From assembly GCA_963761525.1 (NCBI GenBank), contig CAVXHG010000008.1, positions 248,001 to 312,000 on the forward strand: a stretch of DNA of 64,000 nt, read 5' to 3'. The stretch comes from BOG-931 sp963761525. GTDB taxonomy: Bacteria > Pseudomonadota > Alphaproteobacteria > Rhizobiales > Xanthobacteraceae. A model generated the notes under the pieces. The model did no database searches. It saw only the letters and a list, made by a program, of their open reading frames with translations, and had not been told where the DNA came from. This document shows, one piece after another, positions 17,633-26,401 of the stretch. The translations under genes were made by a program, and so were the position numbers. Numbering within the stretch: the stretch's first letter is position 1; each line of letters begins with the position of its first letter.

Positions 17633-18976
17633 TTATTTGGCGTCGATGACAATGGGTGCGACGAGCTTCAGCGGCTTGCCGGTGCCGAGCATGGCATCGA
17701 CTTCGACATTCCAGTTGCCGGCCTGCGGCAATTGAATGCCGTCGACGATCCACGCCGCATCGGGCTGCTGTACGGCGCTTTGTGTTTGCGGTTTGCTTCC
17801 CGTTTCCGGCGCCGTCAGCGTCAATGTCAGCGACCGGGCGGGAAGCGTTTCAAGGTCGTCATTCCAGAGCCGGATCGTTGCGCGCGCTGTGCCGATGCGG
17901 CCAGGTTCGATCATGACGTCGGCCATGCCTTCTTCGGAATGGATGTGCTGAAAAGCGGCATCGGGCGGAACTGCCCCGGACGTGGAGTGATGACCGGCAT
18001 GGTTTGCCGGCGGCTCCGTTCCGAGTACGGCAACGATCGCGATGATGATTGCGCCGGCGACAACTTCGAGCGTCGCGCTGCGGCACAATCGGCGCCGCGC
18101 AATTTGTGCCGCCGCAAGGCTATCGGGTTGCACCAGCGCCGGCGTCAATCGCGACCAGTTGAAGGCGGCAATGCCGACCATTGCCAGAAAAAGCCCGAGC
18201 TTGAAAAGCAGCAGCTTGCCGTAATAAGTGCCGAACACCGCCTCCGTGCTGCCGACGAGATACCAGGAATTGACGATCCCGGTTGCCAGCAGCGTCGCGA
18301 CCGCGGCCATGCCGAGCATGGAAAAGCGCACTGTCGCGATGCGCGCTACCTCAAGTCCGTCGGTCGCGCTGGCAGACGCGAGAAGAATGGCGAGCGGCAA
18401 CAGCGCGCCGACCCAGGCCGAAGCGGCAATGAGGTGAAGGACATCGGCCGCCGGATGCACGATGGCTTCGGTGCCGAGGCCGCCCGCCGCATGTCCGGCC
18501 CAGGCCAATCCGCCGACGAACGCCGCCGCGGCGACGATGGCGGCGCTATCGAGCCACATAGGGTTGCGGCTGCTGCGGAGCGAAAAGAAAGGAACAAACA
18601 TCGCAGCCAGGCCGGCGGCCAAAACAGTGCGGATCAGCCACGCGCGCCCAAAAGTAGTTTCTGTAAGAACAGTCCCGAGCACGCCACTCGGCAAGACGTC
18701 GACCAGATTGTCACCGCTCATGGCCGCCGCGGTCAGGAACAGCCAGCCGGCGCCGGAGATAACGGCCAGCACCAAGGCGCTCCAGGCCAGCAGCCGGTTC
18801 CAGGCTTTTACGTTCGCGGCGAAGCGCGCTTCGCCGCCTGCGATCCGGACCGCTGGATTGAGTACCGTTACCGTAAAGAACACGATGCCTACGATCAGGA
18901 TCGTCGAGGCGAAGTGAACCGTGCGGACATAGATCAACAGATCATGCACGCGCTGCTCCCGGAACGGGGCCGGCAA
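17633..18976 (-). CDS. copD: Copper resistance/uptake membrane protein CopD
   Basis: A 447-residue polytopic membrane protein with about eight helices in the N-terminal two thirds (LIYVRTVHFASTILIVG, GAGWLFLTAAAMSG, LHLIAASAWVGALLPLAIL), then a periplasmic C-terminal domain with HAGHH and HIHSEEG that could bind metal. The CopD domain histidines in the helices are visible (VHF, GHAAGG, LHL). CopD works with CopC to move copper across the inner membrane. The start follows directly on the copC stop, with no gap. The C-terminal histidine-containing periplasmic domain after the last helix is like the longer YcnJ-type arrangement. Confidence 0.9.
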   Translation of the reverse strand: MPAPFREQRVHDLLIYVRTVHFASTILIVGIVFFTVTVLNPAVRIAGGEARFAANVKAWNRLLAWSALVLAVISGAGWLFLTAAAMSGDNLVDVLPSGVLGTVLTETTFGRAWLIRTVLAAGLAAMFVPFFSLRSSRNPMWLDSAAIVAAAAFVGGLAWAGHAAGGLGTEAIVHPAADVLHLIAASAWVGALLPLAILLASASATDGLEVARIATVRFSMLGMAAVATLLATGIVNSWYLVGSTEAVFGTYYGKLLLFKLGLFLAMVGIAAFNWSRLTPALVQPDSLAAAQIARRRLCRSATLEVVAGAIIIAIVAVLGTEPPANHAGHHSTSGAVPPDAAFQHIHSEEGMADVMIEPGRIGTARATIRLWNDDLETLPARSLTLTLTAPETGSKPQTQSAVQQPDAAWIVDGIQLPQAGNWNVEVDAMLGTGKPLKLVAPIVIDAK

Positions 18977-19342
18977 TCATTGATTGCCGACGTGGAAGGA
19001 GAAACTGCCCTGAGTGGTGTGCGTATCCACCGAAAGCGCATGCCAGTTTACCTTATAGCTGCCGGGACCGCCGGCTTTCAGGCCGATGCGCATGGTGTTG
19101 CCGCTGACCGACGCCTTGCCTTGATCGACGCGGGCGCCATTCCCGTCAGTGACCTCGACGGTGCTGAACGCAGGTTCAAGGTTCTGCGTAAAAGTCAGGA
19201 CAACTTCGTGCGGAGCGGATGCCACCGTCGAGCCGACCAGCGGGCTGGCGTGGTCAAGGAAGGCGTGCGCTCGCGCCGCGGACGCGCCAAGTGCGAGAAC
19301 GAGCGACGTAACAACAAGGAGAGTTCGCATAGGATTTCGCAT
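18977..19342 (-). CDS. copC: Periplasmic copper-binding protein CopC
   Basis: A 121-residue secreted protein. The signal peptide ends SAARA, leaving a mature N-terminus HAFLDHASPLVGSTV, where the N-terminal histidine is the classic Cu(II) ligand of CopC. Further on, VDTHTTQGSFSFHV gives the other conserved histidine region. It is a small beta-sandwich that delivers or buffers copper for CopD. A GAGGTG ribosome-binding site precedes ATG 19342, which decides the start over a second in-frame ATG four codons later. It is followed immediately by copD. Confidence 0.93.
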   Translation of the reverse strand: MRNPMRTLLVVTSLVLALGASAARAHAFLDHASPLVGSTVASAPHEVVLTFTQNLEPAFSTVEVTDGNGARVDQGKASVSGNTMRIGLKAGGPGSYKVNWHALSVDTHTTQGSFSFHVGNQ

Positions 19343-19351
19343 GGGATCACC

Positions 19352-20317
19352 TCAGAAGTTGGGTTTTTGTGCCGCTGCCGTCTTGGGGCCGAGCAAGGGC
19401 TGCCCGATGGTCTGCGGGAACATGTCGTCGAGATAAAAGTGCAACTGGCCAAGCACGCCGATGCCGTGGCCACTCTCGCGGTTGACCGGCACCTGAGCCT
19501 CAAGTCCGATCTGGTAAGTGCCGCCGATATAGATGACACCGGGATTGATCGTGCCCGTCGTCACCCAGCTATTGCCGAAATTATTGGCGGCCGGCGTCGT
19601 CATTTGCGCCTCGGTGATCAAGATCAGATGGTTGATGAAGTCGGGCAACTGAAGATCCTGAATCTCAGATTTCAGGTACGGCATGCTGTACTGGATCGAC
19701 ATGCCCCATGGCACCGCTTGCGGGATGAAGGCTTGCTGCACCACATCGAAGGAGCGGGTCGGAATTTGATAACCGACCTGGCCGGTTACCGCGAAGGCGC
19801 GCAGCCAGCCTGCTTGGTCGGGCAGGTCGCCAAAACCCTTGCCGAAATAATATGTCGGTGTCAGCAGCGTGTACGGCGTGCCGATGCCGGAATCGCTGGC
19901 GCCGGTACCACCCCAATCGACGATCAGCCCGAGCAGCTCGGCAAATTCGTGATCACCGTCTTTGAGCAACTGATATTGCAGCGTGGTTTCGAGGTCGGCG
20001 AAACCGGCCATTTTCGGACCGCCAGGTTGATTGATCTGCGACCAGGTATCGCCGATCGAAATCCCGAAATCCTCGGTGATGCGTTTCGAGATTTCTGCCG
20101 AAACGTCCCATTCGGTGGCGGGCGGTGTATCGGCGGTCTTCGACCATTGGATCGTCGGCAACGACAGTTCGTCGGCGACGCAGGGATCGTCGATGGCAAG
20201 CGTTGCGGGAAAGAAGCGCGCGCCGACGAAGCAATGGGCGAACGCTTCCGAATAGGAGAGGGCGGCAAACAGCAGTGCGAGCGCGAATACGCGAGAAGCC
20301 CTTAACTTGGCGGGCAT
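19352..20317 (-). CDS. Secreted beta-barrel-like protein of the copper operon, function unknown
   Basis: A 321-residue protein with a signal peptide ending SEAFAH. The mature part is rich in alternating aromatic and polar residues (TLQYQLLKDGDHEF, LLTPTYYFGKGFG, VTGQVGYQIPTRS, GGTYQIGLEAQVPV, LGQLHFYLDDMF), as in an outer-membrane beta-barrel. It lies 9 bases upstream of copC and 55 bases downstream of a DUF2946 gene, so it is probably an outer-membrane component of copper handling. Early in the mature protein, HCFVG and DDPCVAD supply two cysteines, unusual for a barrel. I do not recognise a named family with certainty. Confidence 0.7.
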   Translation of the reverse strand: MPAKLRASRVFALALLFAALSYSEAFAHCFVGARFFPATLAIDDPCVADELSLPTIQWSKTADTPPATEWDVSAEISKRITEDFGISIGDTWSQINQPGGPKMAGFADLETTLQYQLLKDGDHEFAELLGLIVDWGGTGASDSGIGTPYTLLTPTYYFGKGFGDLPDQAGWLRAFAVTGQVGYQIPTRSFDVVQQAFIPQAVPWGMSIQYSMPYLKSEIQDLQLPDFINHLILITEAQMTTPAANNFGNSWVTTGTINPGVIYIGGTYQIGLEAQVPVNRESGHGIGVLGQLHFYLDDMFPQTIGQPLLGPKTAAAQKPNF

Positions 20318-20372
20318 GGCAAACCTCCATAGTCGGCGTGAATGATGGTGCGGCCGTCGAGGCCACGCGACA

Positions 20373-20762
20373 TCACGCCGTCAGCGGAGGTGCTCGGGAG
20401 CGGTAGGATTTGGTTTCGAAACCGGCAGCAACAGCATCGGCCGCGGGCAGGGACAGCAAAACACCGGTCGCCTGCGGCGCGCCGGTGACGGTAACGGGAG
20501 GAGGCGGCAGCGCCGCCATCAACATCAGGCAACCGATGCAGCAATTGTTGGCGCAGCCTTGTCCGCCGTCCTGTCCTCCCGACGAACCGGGCTGCCCGGC
20601 GAGATCGGTATGGCAGATAACGCCGACCGGGTTCGTCCCGATGTCGCCGGTGGCACGGGCAGACGTGTAGGTCGCAAGCAAGCTTGCGAGCGCGATCGCA
20701 TAGGCGGCAACGAGCGCGATTGCGCGCCGCTGGAATGTCCGCTCAGTGAAAAGTCCGCGCAC
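20373..20762 (-). CDS. DUF2946 family protein heading the copper operon
   Basis: A 129-residue protein starting at GTG 20762, with a hydrophobic N-terminal helix (IALVAAYAIALASLLATYTS) and a cysteine cluster CANNCCIGCLMLMAAL, the DUF2946-type metal-site candidate. It is the first gene of the run DUF2946, barrel candidate, copC, copD, all on the minus strand. The start codon lies inside one arm of an inverted repeat (20761-20805), so a repressor or RNA fold there could control translation or transcription of the operon. The name of the family rests on the CxxC context and neighbourhood rather than an alignment. Confidence 0.7.
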   Translation of the reverse strand: MRGLFTERTFQRRAIALVAAYAIALASLLATYTSARATGDIGTNPVGVICHTDLAGQPGSSGGQDGGQGCANNCCIGCLMLMAALPPPPVTVTGAPQATGVLLSLPAADAVAAGFETKSYRSRAPPLTA

Positions 20763-20805
20763 TGTTCTCTTCTCGCCGCGAATACGCGCCAGAACAGAGA
20801 ACAGT
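20761..20805. promoter_or_regulatory. Inverted repeat overlapping the start of the copper operon
   Basis: ACTGTTCTCT (20761-20770) and AGAGAACAGT (20796-20805) form a perfect 10-base inverted repeat 25 bases apart, covering the ribosome-binding site and GTG start of the DUF2946 gene. The distal arm also contains the direct repeat GTTCTCTGTTC when read on the minus strand. It could be an operator for a copper- or stress-responsive regulator, or an mRNA hairpin masking the start. Function is inferred from position only. Confidence 0.4.
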
Positions 20806-20813
20806 CTAGGCGT

Positions 20814-20858
20814 AAAAAAATTCCAAGGCTAGACGGACAAAATCAAATGCTAGCCTTG
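20814..20858 (-). terminator. Rho-independent terminator of hisS
   Basis: Read on the minus strand, a perfect 9-base stem CAAGGCTAG / CTAGCCTTG (20858-20850 with 20832-20824) with a 17-base loop is followed by GAA and seven Ts (20820-20814). It starts 7 bases after the hisS stop codon. This separates hisS from the copper operon that follows on the same strand. Confidence 0.8.
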
Positions 20859-20864
20859 AGAAAA

Positions 20865-22379
20865 TCAGGCTTTTGCCAGTCCGTGCTTTGCCAGCACCTT
20901 GCGCACGGCGGCGACGAGTTCGCTTTCCGGCACCGAGACCTGCGCCTCGGCTTGCTTCTGCAAGTGCTCCTCGCGGCCTTTCTCCAGCTTCGCAAGCTCG
21001 GCGCCGACGATCAGGTCCTTGATCGTAACTTCGCCTTTGGCTTTTTCGTCGGAGCCTTGAATGACGACACAAGGCGCGTTGCGCTTGTCGGCATATTTCA
21101 TCTGCGGGCCGAATTTGCCGGAGCCGAGATAAAGCTCGGCCCGGATACCAGCGTTGCGCAACTGCGCGACCATGCCCTGATAATCCGTGACGCGGTCGCG
21201 ATCGAACACGGTGACCACCACCGGCCCGGACTCGGTTTTGGTCTCTACCTTGCCGAGATAGGCAAGCGCGGCGAGGAGGCGAGACACGCCGATGGAAAAT
21301 CCGGTCGCTGGAACCGGCTCGCCGCGAAAGCGCGACACCAGCCCGTCATAGCGGCCGCCGCCGCCGACCGAGCCGAACCGCGGTGAACCGGCGGCGCTGT
21401 CGGTCGAGAACAGCAGTTCAACTTCAAAAACCGGGCCAGTATAATATTCGAGGCCGCGGACAACGCTCGATTCGATGCTGATGCGATCCGGACCATATTT
21501 CGCTGCGCGGACGAGATTTCCGATGTGGGTCAATTCGCTAATGCCTTCCGCTCCGGCAGCACTGGAGCCGATTTCACGTTCCCAATCTTTCAATGTGCTT
21601 TCCAGATCGCCGGCTTTCTCATCGAGCTGAAATTCGATGTAGTTGAGGACCTTTTCGGCCTGCTCGTTATCTAATCCCGCCCCTTTGGTGAAGTCGCCGC
21701 TTTCGTCTTTTCGGCCGGGGCCTAACAAAGCTGCAACGCCATGCCGTCCCAGACGATCGTATTTGTCGATCGCACGCAAAACCGTCAGTCTTTTTCCTGC
21801 ATTCGCTTCGCCGCTCAGCCCGATGGCTTCCATCACACCATCAAGCACTTTGCGGTTGTTGACCTTCACCACATAACTGCCGCGCGGAATACCGAGCGCT
21901 TCGATGGTATCCGCCGCCATCATGCACATCTCGGCATCGGCAGCAGGCGATGAGGAGCCGACGGTGTCGGCGTCGAACTGCATGAATTGCCGGAAGCGGC
22001 CAGGGCCCGGTTTTTCGTTACGATAGACATAGCCGTAGCGATACGAGCGATACGGTTTCGGCAGCGTGTCGAAATTCTCCGCCACATAGCGGGCGAGGGG
22101 GGCGGTAAGGTCGTATCGCAACGACAGCCATTGCTCGTCGTCGTCGAGAAAAGAGAACACGCCTTCGTTCGGCCGGTCCTGATCCGGCAGGAATTTGCCG
22201 AGCGCGTCGGTATATTCGATGGCCGGCGTTTCCACCGGCTCGAAGCCGTAGAGTTCATACACCGCGCGGATCTTCTCGATCATCTCGCGAGTCGAAGCGA
22301 TCTCCGCAGGCGCGCGATCGGCGAGACCGCGCGGCAATCGCGCCTTCAGCTTGTTCGATTTGTCAGGTTTCTCGGCCAT
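20865..22379 (-). CDS. hisS: Histidyl-tRNA synthetase
   Basis: A 504-residue class II aminoacyl-tRNA synthetase that charges tRNA-His. Visible motifs: LSLRYDLTAPLARY, the motif 2 loop YRNEKPGPGRFRQFMQFDAD, the histidine-specific RGLEYYTGPVFEV, and motif 3 GGGGRYDGLVSRF followed by FSIGVSRLLAAL. A C-terminal anticodon-binding domain begins around VVVTVFDRDRV. The length is slightly above the E. coli enzyme, as in other alphaproteobacteria. It has its own terminator. Confidence 0.96.
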   Translation of the reverse strand: MAEKPDKSNKLKARLPRGLADRAPAEIASTREMIEKIRAVYELYGFEPVETPAIEYTDALGKFLPDQDRPNEGVFSFLDDDEQWLSLRYDLTAPLARYVAENFDTLPKPYRSYRYGYVYRNEKPGPGRFRQFMQFDADTVGSSSPAADAEMCMMAADTIEALGIPRGSYVVKVNNRKVLDGVMEAIGLSGEANAGKRLTVLRAIDKYDRLGRHGVAALLGPGRKDESGDFTKGAGLDNEQAEKVLNYIEFQLDEKAGDLESTLKDWEREIGSSAAGAEGISELTHIGNLVRAAKYGPDRISIESSVVRGLEYYTGPVFEVELLFSTDSAAGSPRFGSVGGGGRYDGLVSRFRGEPVPATGFSIGVSRLLAALAYLGKVETKTESGPVVVTVFDRDRVTDYQGMVAQLRNAGIRAELYLGSGKFGPQMKYADKRNAPCVVIQGSDEKAKGEVTIKDLIVGAELAKLEKGREEHLQKQAEAQVSVPESELVAAVRKVLAKHGLAKA

Positions 22380-22480
22380 TTTTGCGCGCTTCGCGCCGTT
22401 TTCAGTTGCAATGGCGCGGTGGTAGCAGCCGTTTCCAGAGCGGGCAAGTCAACGGTCGAACAGCGGAAACAAGGGCTGCT

Positions 22481-23164
22481 TCATCGCTCGGTCGTCAGCA
22501 CATCGGCAAGCGAATGGTGCACCACGAAATTGCTTCTGGCTCCGCCGCGATATTCGATCATGCCGAGCCGCCGGAATTTGTTCATAAAAAAGTTTACACG
22601 CGATCGCGTCGTGCCGATCATTTCCGCGAGCGTTTCCTGGCTGATCCGTGGCGACATGGCCTCTCGCTTTTCGCCGGGAATACCGGCCAGCCGCAGTAGC
22701 GTTCGCGCCAAACGCTGTTCGGTGGAATGGAAATGATGGTCACTGAGATCGGTGAAATAGCGGCGATTTCTCGTTACCAGAAAGTCCATGAACCTTTTTG
22801 CAAAGTCCTGATCGGTACGGATACGATGCCAGGCCTCGGCAATCTCAATGCGCTCGATCGTACATGGGGTAATCGTGCTGACGGTCGCAACGCGCCGTGC
22901 CGATTCCAGGAGGGCGCCTTCACCAAAGAAATCGCCGGCGCCTAATGTAATGATAACGGCTTCGCGTCCGGACTTTGAGATGACGTAAACCTTGGCGATG
23001 CCGGCGTGGATATAAAAGACATCGTCGCATGCGTCGCCCTGCATGAACACAACTTGTCCGGCCGCAACATCGCTGATGGATGATCGCAAATTTGCCGTAG
23101 CGCGAAGCGATCGGGCCGTCGCATTTTGTGTCCTCGGACCCGATCCGTGTGGCTTCGGCATCAT
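22481..23164 (-). CDS. Crp/Fnr-family transcriptional regulator
   Basis: A 227-residue regulator from ATG 23164 (a TTG two codons upstream is the alternative). The N-terminal cyclic-nucleotide-type beta-barrel contains VFYIHAGIAKVYVISKSGREAVI and GDFFGEGALLES; the dimer helix is followed by a winged HTH with ISQETLAEMIGTTRSRVNFFMNKF. There is no FNR-type cysteine cluster, and the residues around GEGALLESARRV differ from the canonical cAMP-binding R-S/T pair, so the effector is unknown. It is divergent from the aminotransferase gene, with 183 bases between, which it might regulate. Confidence 0.9.
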   Translation of the reverse strand: MMPKPHGSGPRTQNATARSLRATANLRSSISDVAAGQVVFMQGDACDDVFYIHAGIAKVYVISKSGREAVIITLGAGDFFGEGALLESARRVATVSTITPCTIERIEIAEAWHRIRTDQDFAKRFMDFLVTRNRRYFTDLSDHHFHSTEQRLARTLLRLAGIPGEKREAMSPRISQETLAEMIGTTRSRVNFFMNKFRRLGMIEYRGGARSNFVVHHSLADVLTTER

Positions 23165-23347
23165 TGACAAGGATTCCGATCGAGTTCGCGCGACGAACGA
23201 CCGACTTCTTACAATCTTAGCTCAACTCACACTTGCAGTCGAATTCCAGCCCATCCACGTTATAAGCAGATAACAGACGATGTCCGCGTGCACCGACGGC
23301 TGACCCAAAGGTGCCGCCCATGATTCAGCCTCCAGGGGCAATTCGCC

Positions 23348-24703
23348 ATGCCATCAGGCCAGCAAGGACAAAACACCGCACATTCATTCGGTATTCCCAA
23401 CGACCTGGAGTTGTTTTGGGTGCCGTTTACACCCAACCGCGCGTTCAAACGCGCGCCGCGGCTGATCGCACGCGCCAAGGAGATGCACTACTACACGCCG
23501 CAGGATCGTCCGGTGCTCGACGGAACGGCCGGGTTGTGGTGCACGAACGCCGGGCATAACCGCGATCCGATTGTCGCCGCGATCAAGCAGCAAGCCGAAA
23601 CGCTGGATTACGCACCGGCCTTTCAGTTCGCGCACTCAAAGTCTTTTGAGCTCGCCAGCCGTATTGCCGCCTTGGCGCCGGCCGATCTGGATCGGGTATT
23701 CTTCTGTAATTCAGGCTCGGAAGCCGTTGATACAGCACTCAAAATCGCATTGGCTTATCATAATGTGCGCGGCGAAGCGGCGCGTACCCGGCTGATCGGC
23801 CGCGAGCGTGGCTACCACGGCGTTGGCTTCGGCGGCATTTCGGTCGGCGGCATCGTCAATAATCGAAAGCACTTCGGTGCGCTGCTCGCCGGCGTCGACC
23901 ATCTGCCGGCTACCTATAGCCGCGAGCACCAGGCCTTCACCAAGGGGGAACCCGAGTGGGGCGCACATCTCGCCGACGATCTGGAACGGATCGTTGCGCT
24001 TCACGATGCGTCGACCATCGCCGCCGTCATCGTCGAGCCGATGGCGGGTTCGACCGGCGTGCTGCCGCCGCCGAAGGGATATCTACAAAAGCTGCGTGCA
24101 ATTTGCGATCGGCACGGGATTTTGTTGATTTTTGATGAGGTGATTACCGGCTTTGGCCGGCTTGGTTATGCCTTCGCCGCCGAGCGTTACGGGGTTACGC
24201 CGGACATGATCGTATTCGCCAAAGGCATAACCTCGGGCAGCGTACCGATGGGCGGTGTCATTGTCCGGGAGGGAATTTACGACGCGTTTATGCGCGGCCC
24301 CGAGCACGTCATCGAGCTGTTTCATGGCTACACCTATTCGGCCCATCCGCTGGCCTGCGCCGCCGGGCTCGCGACACTCGACCTTTATCGCGAAGAAAAA
24401 CTGTTCGAACGGGCGAAGGCGCTGGAGCCGCATTTTGCCGAAGCCGCGATGACATTGAAGTCGCTACCGGGCGTTCTCGATATCCGCACCGTGGGGCTTG
24501 CCGCAGGCATCGATCTCGCGTCGCGTCCGGATGCTTACGGCGAGCGGGCCTATGAGGTGATGGACCATGCCTTCCATGAGATTGGCGTCATGGTTCGCGT
24601 CTCCGGTGAAACATTGGCGCTGTCGCCGCCGCTGATCGTGACTGAAGCGCAGATCGACGAAATCTTTGAAAAGGTGGGGAAGGCGATCAAGGCTGTGGGT
24701 TAA
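23348..24703 (+). CDS. Class III omega-amino acid:pyruvate aminotransferase
   Basis: A 451-residue class III PLP aminotransferase, most like beta-alanine:pyruvate transaminases. The N-terminal LFWVPFTPNRAFKRAPRLI is typical of that group. FFCNSGSEAVDTALKIA forms the cofactor phosphate site, IFDEVITGFGRLG holds the Asp that binds the pyridine nitrogen, and FAKGITSGSVPMGG carries the Schiff-base lysine. It probably moves an amino group from an omega-amino acid (beta-alanine, GABA or a similar amine) to pyruvate. It stands alone on the plus strand; its stop abuts the stop of the convergent GT39 gene with no gap. Confidence 0.92.
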   Translation: MPSGQQGQNTAHSFGIPNDLELFWVPFTPNRAFKRAPRLIARAKEMHYYTPQDRPVLDGTAGLWCTNAGHNRDPIVAAIKQQAETLDYAPAFQFAHSKSFELASRIAALAPADLDRVFFCNSGSEAVDTALKIALAYHNVRGEAARTRLIGRERGYHGVGFGGISVGGIVNNRKHFGALLAGVDHLPATYSREHQAFTKGEPEWGAHLADDLERIVALHDASTIAAVIVEPMAGSTGVLPPPKGYLQKLRAICDRHGILLIFDEVITGFGRLGYAFAAERYGVTPDMIVFAKGITSGSVPMGGVIVREGIYDAFMRGPEHVIELFHGYTYSAHPLACAAGLATLDLYREEKLFERAKALEPHFAEAAMTLKSLPGVLDIRTVGLAAGIDLASRPDAYGERAYEVMDHAFHEIGVMVRVSGETLALSPPLIVTEAQIDEIFEKVGKAIKAVG

Positions 24704-26242
24704 TCACTGCGGTTTCAGAATTGCCCATCCGACATGGACCGCGCCTGAGCCGCGCCGCATCGGCAGATCGAACGGCGCGCCGATCTCGGCACCGCCTGCA
24801 ACCGGCGCAAAGGCAGCGGGCAAATGCGCGGTGTCGCCACCGATCCACACCACAACCCCGCCCTTCTTGTGCAGGTCGTTGAGATCGATCCAGGGCGTCC
24901 GCTGCGGCAGGCCGTCGATCAGCACCTGTGGCTGGTCCGGCGAGTAATGGGCAAGATTGCCGCCGTCCCACATCGAACCGACGACGTAGTCCAGTTTTTC
25001 TCCTGTCGCATCGTGGAAACGTTGCGTCAGTGCGGCAGCAAGTGAGTTGCCGGGAAAAAATACCGCGCGGTAACGGTGATCGATCAGCGGCAGCACTGTG
25101 TAATTGACGGCAAAGACAATGACGAAGATCGCGAAAACTGCCGCCCATGCTGCGACCAGCCGGGTGAGCCGGTTATGGTCGAGGAATGTCCGGGCGGTCA
25201 GCACGAGCCACAGCCCGACATAAAGCCATAGCGGGTAACCCCACATCGCAATGGCGCCGCGACCGCTCAAGGCGGTGAGCAGGATCATGACGACGCCGGG
25301 CCCGAATGCGAGCAGCGTCACGATGCGGCGGTCGAGAGCGTCGGCAGCGTCCTGTGCGCGCGCGGTTCGCCGCGGCCAAAACAGCGCTGAAGCGATGAAG
25401 AATGTAGGCAACAGGAAGAATATCTGACTGCCGGCGAATACCGCGGGATGCAGAATATGGTCGAACCAGCCACGAACTACCGTGGCGCGATGTTCCGCGT
25501 AAGCAAGCGGAAGAAAGTCGTTCTGGATCAGCCAGACGACATGCGGCGCGGCGACGGCTAAGGCAACGACCACCGCGAGCCACGGTCCGGGCGTCGCCAG
25601 GGCCCGCCGTGCATCGCGATCGAGTAGCAGAAACAGCACGTAGGGCGCCGCCAGCACGACGACGAAATATTTGGCCCATAAGGCTGCGCCAAACGAAAAA
25701 CCGAGCAGCAGCCAGTGTCCAAGGCGTCCGCGCTTGAGGGCCGCGTGAAACGCGTACCCAGCCAGAGCCCAGAATGGGAGTTGGATGACGTCGTGGTTGA
25801 ATTTCACCGCCGTGTACTGGAAATAGTGCATGCCATCGATGATCAGCACGGAGACCAGCGCGCCGGTCACGCCGACCAGCTTGCGTGCCGTCGCCCAGAC
25901 CGCGACGAAGGCAACAATCACGGCGATTTGCGCCAGCGCGTAATAGGCGGCGTCGGCGTCGAAGATGCGGTGCATGATTTCGACCAGCCACCATGGCAGT
26001 GGCGGCAGCTTGTCGTAACCGAGTTGCCATTCCCGGCCGTAGGTTAGCGCCTCGATCAGGTCGAGCGGCAGGTTGGCGTAGAGCAGCGTCGGCAAAGCGG
26101 TCCATACCGCAAAGTGCAGGGCCAGGAATGCAGCGAAGGCTGCCTGGGGCCGGCTCTCAATCCAGCCGATCAGGTCGGGACTTGTGGGTGCCTGGCCAAC
26201 CTTTACCGCAACAGGTCCGGGCGCCGATGGGGGAGTAGACAT
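24704..26242 (-). CDS. GT39/ArnT-like membrane glycosyltransferase
   Basis: A 512-residue multi-spanning membrane protein of the PMT/ArnT (GT39, PMT_2) superfamily. The first periplasmic loop has LIEALTYGREWQLGYDKLPPLPWW, where the acidic residues of the D/E-x-(x)-Y/W region sit, then VWATARKLVG and YAVKFNHDVIQLPFWAL-like helices. The C-terminal part after about residue 400 is a soluble domain (LDYVVGSMWDGGNLAHYSPDQP). Such enzymes transfer a sugar from undecaprenyl phosphate to lipid A, other lipids or proteins in the periplasm. The acceptor here is unknown. It might use the lipid-linked donor of a GtrA/GtrB-type system, though that link is speculative. Confidence 0.85.
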   Translation of the reverse strand: MSTPPSAPGPVAVKVGQAPTSPDLIGWIESRPQAAFAAFLALHFAVWTALPTLLYANLPLDLIEALTYGREWQLGYDKLPPLPWWLVEIMHRIFDADAAYYALAQIAVIVAFVAVWATARKLVGVTGALVSVLIIDGMHYFQYTAVKFNHDVIQLPFWALAGYAFHAALKRGRLGHWLLLGFSFGAALWAKYFVVVLAAPYVLFLLLDRDARRALATPGPWLAVVVALAVAAPHVVWLIQNDFLPLAYAEHRATVVRGWFDHILHPAVFAGSQIFFLLPTFFIASALFWPRRTARAQDAADALDRRIVTLLAFGPGVVMILLTALSGRGAIAMWGYPLWLYVGLWLVLTARTFLDHNRLTRLVAAWAAVFAIFVIVFAVNYTVLPLIDHRYRAVFFPGNSLAAALTQRFHDATGEKLDYVVGSMWDGGNLAHYSPDQPQVLIDGLPQRTPWIDLNDLHKKGGVVVWIGGDTAHLPAAFAPVAGGAEIGAPFDLPMRRGSGAVHVGWAILKPQ

Positions 26243-26401
26243 GGCAGCCGTTATAAAAGCCCGTCAAAAGCTTAGCCACCTTGGCGAGCGCCCTTGCAGC
26301 GCCGCTAGCCTTGTGGACATTGTTACGTTCTGGGCGCGAATTATCGTGGACGGGCCGTAAGTTGGCCCTCTAAATGGGCCGGTGGGTCTGCATCGTTCGG
26401 C

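Noticed and set aside
17612..20305. A very long plus-strand open frame of 897 codons opposite copD, copC and the barrel gene
   Set aside because: Its product is Arg/Gln/Asp-rich with no domain, and three well-supported minus-strand genes with signal peptides and family motifs cover the same bases. Long antisense frames are common in GC-rich DNA.
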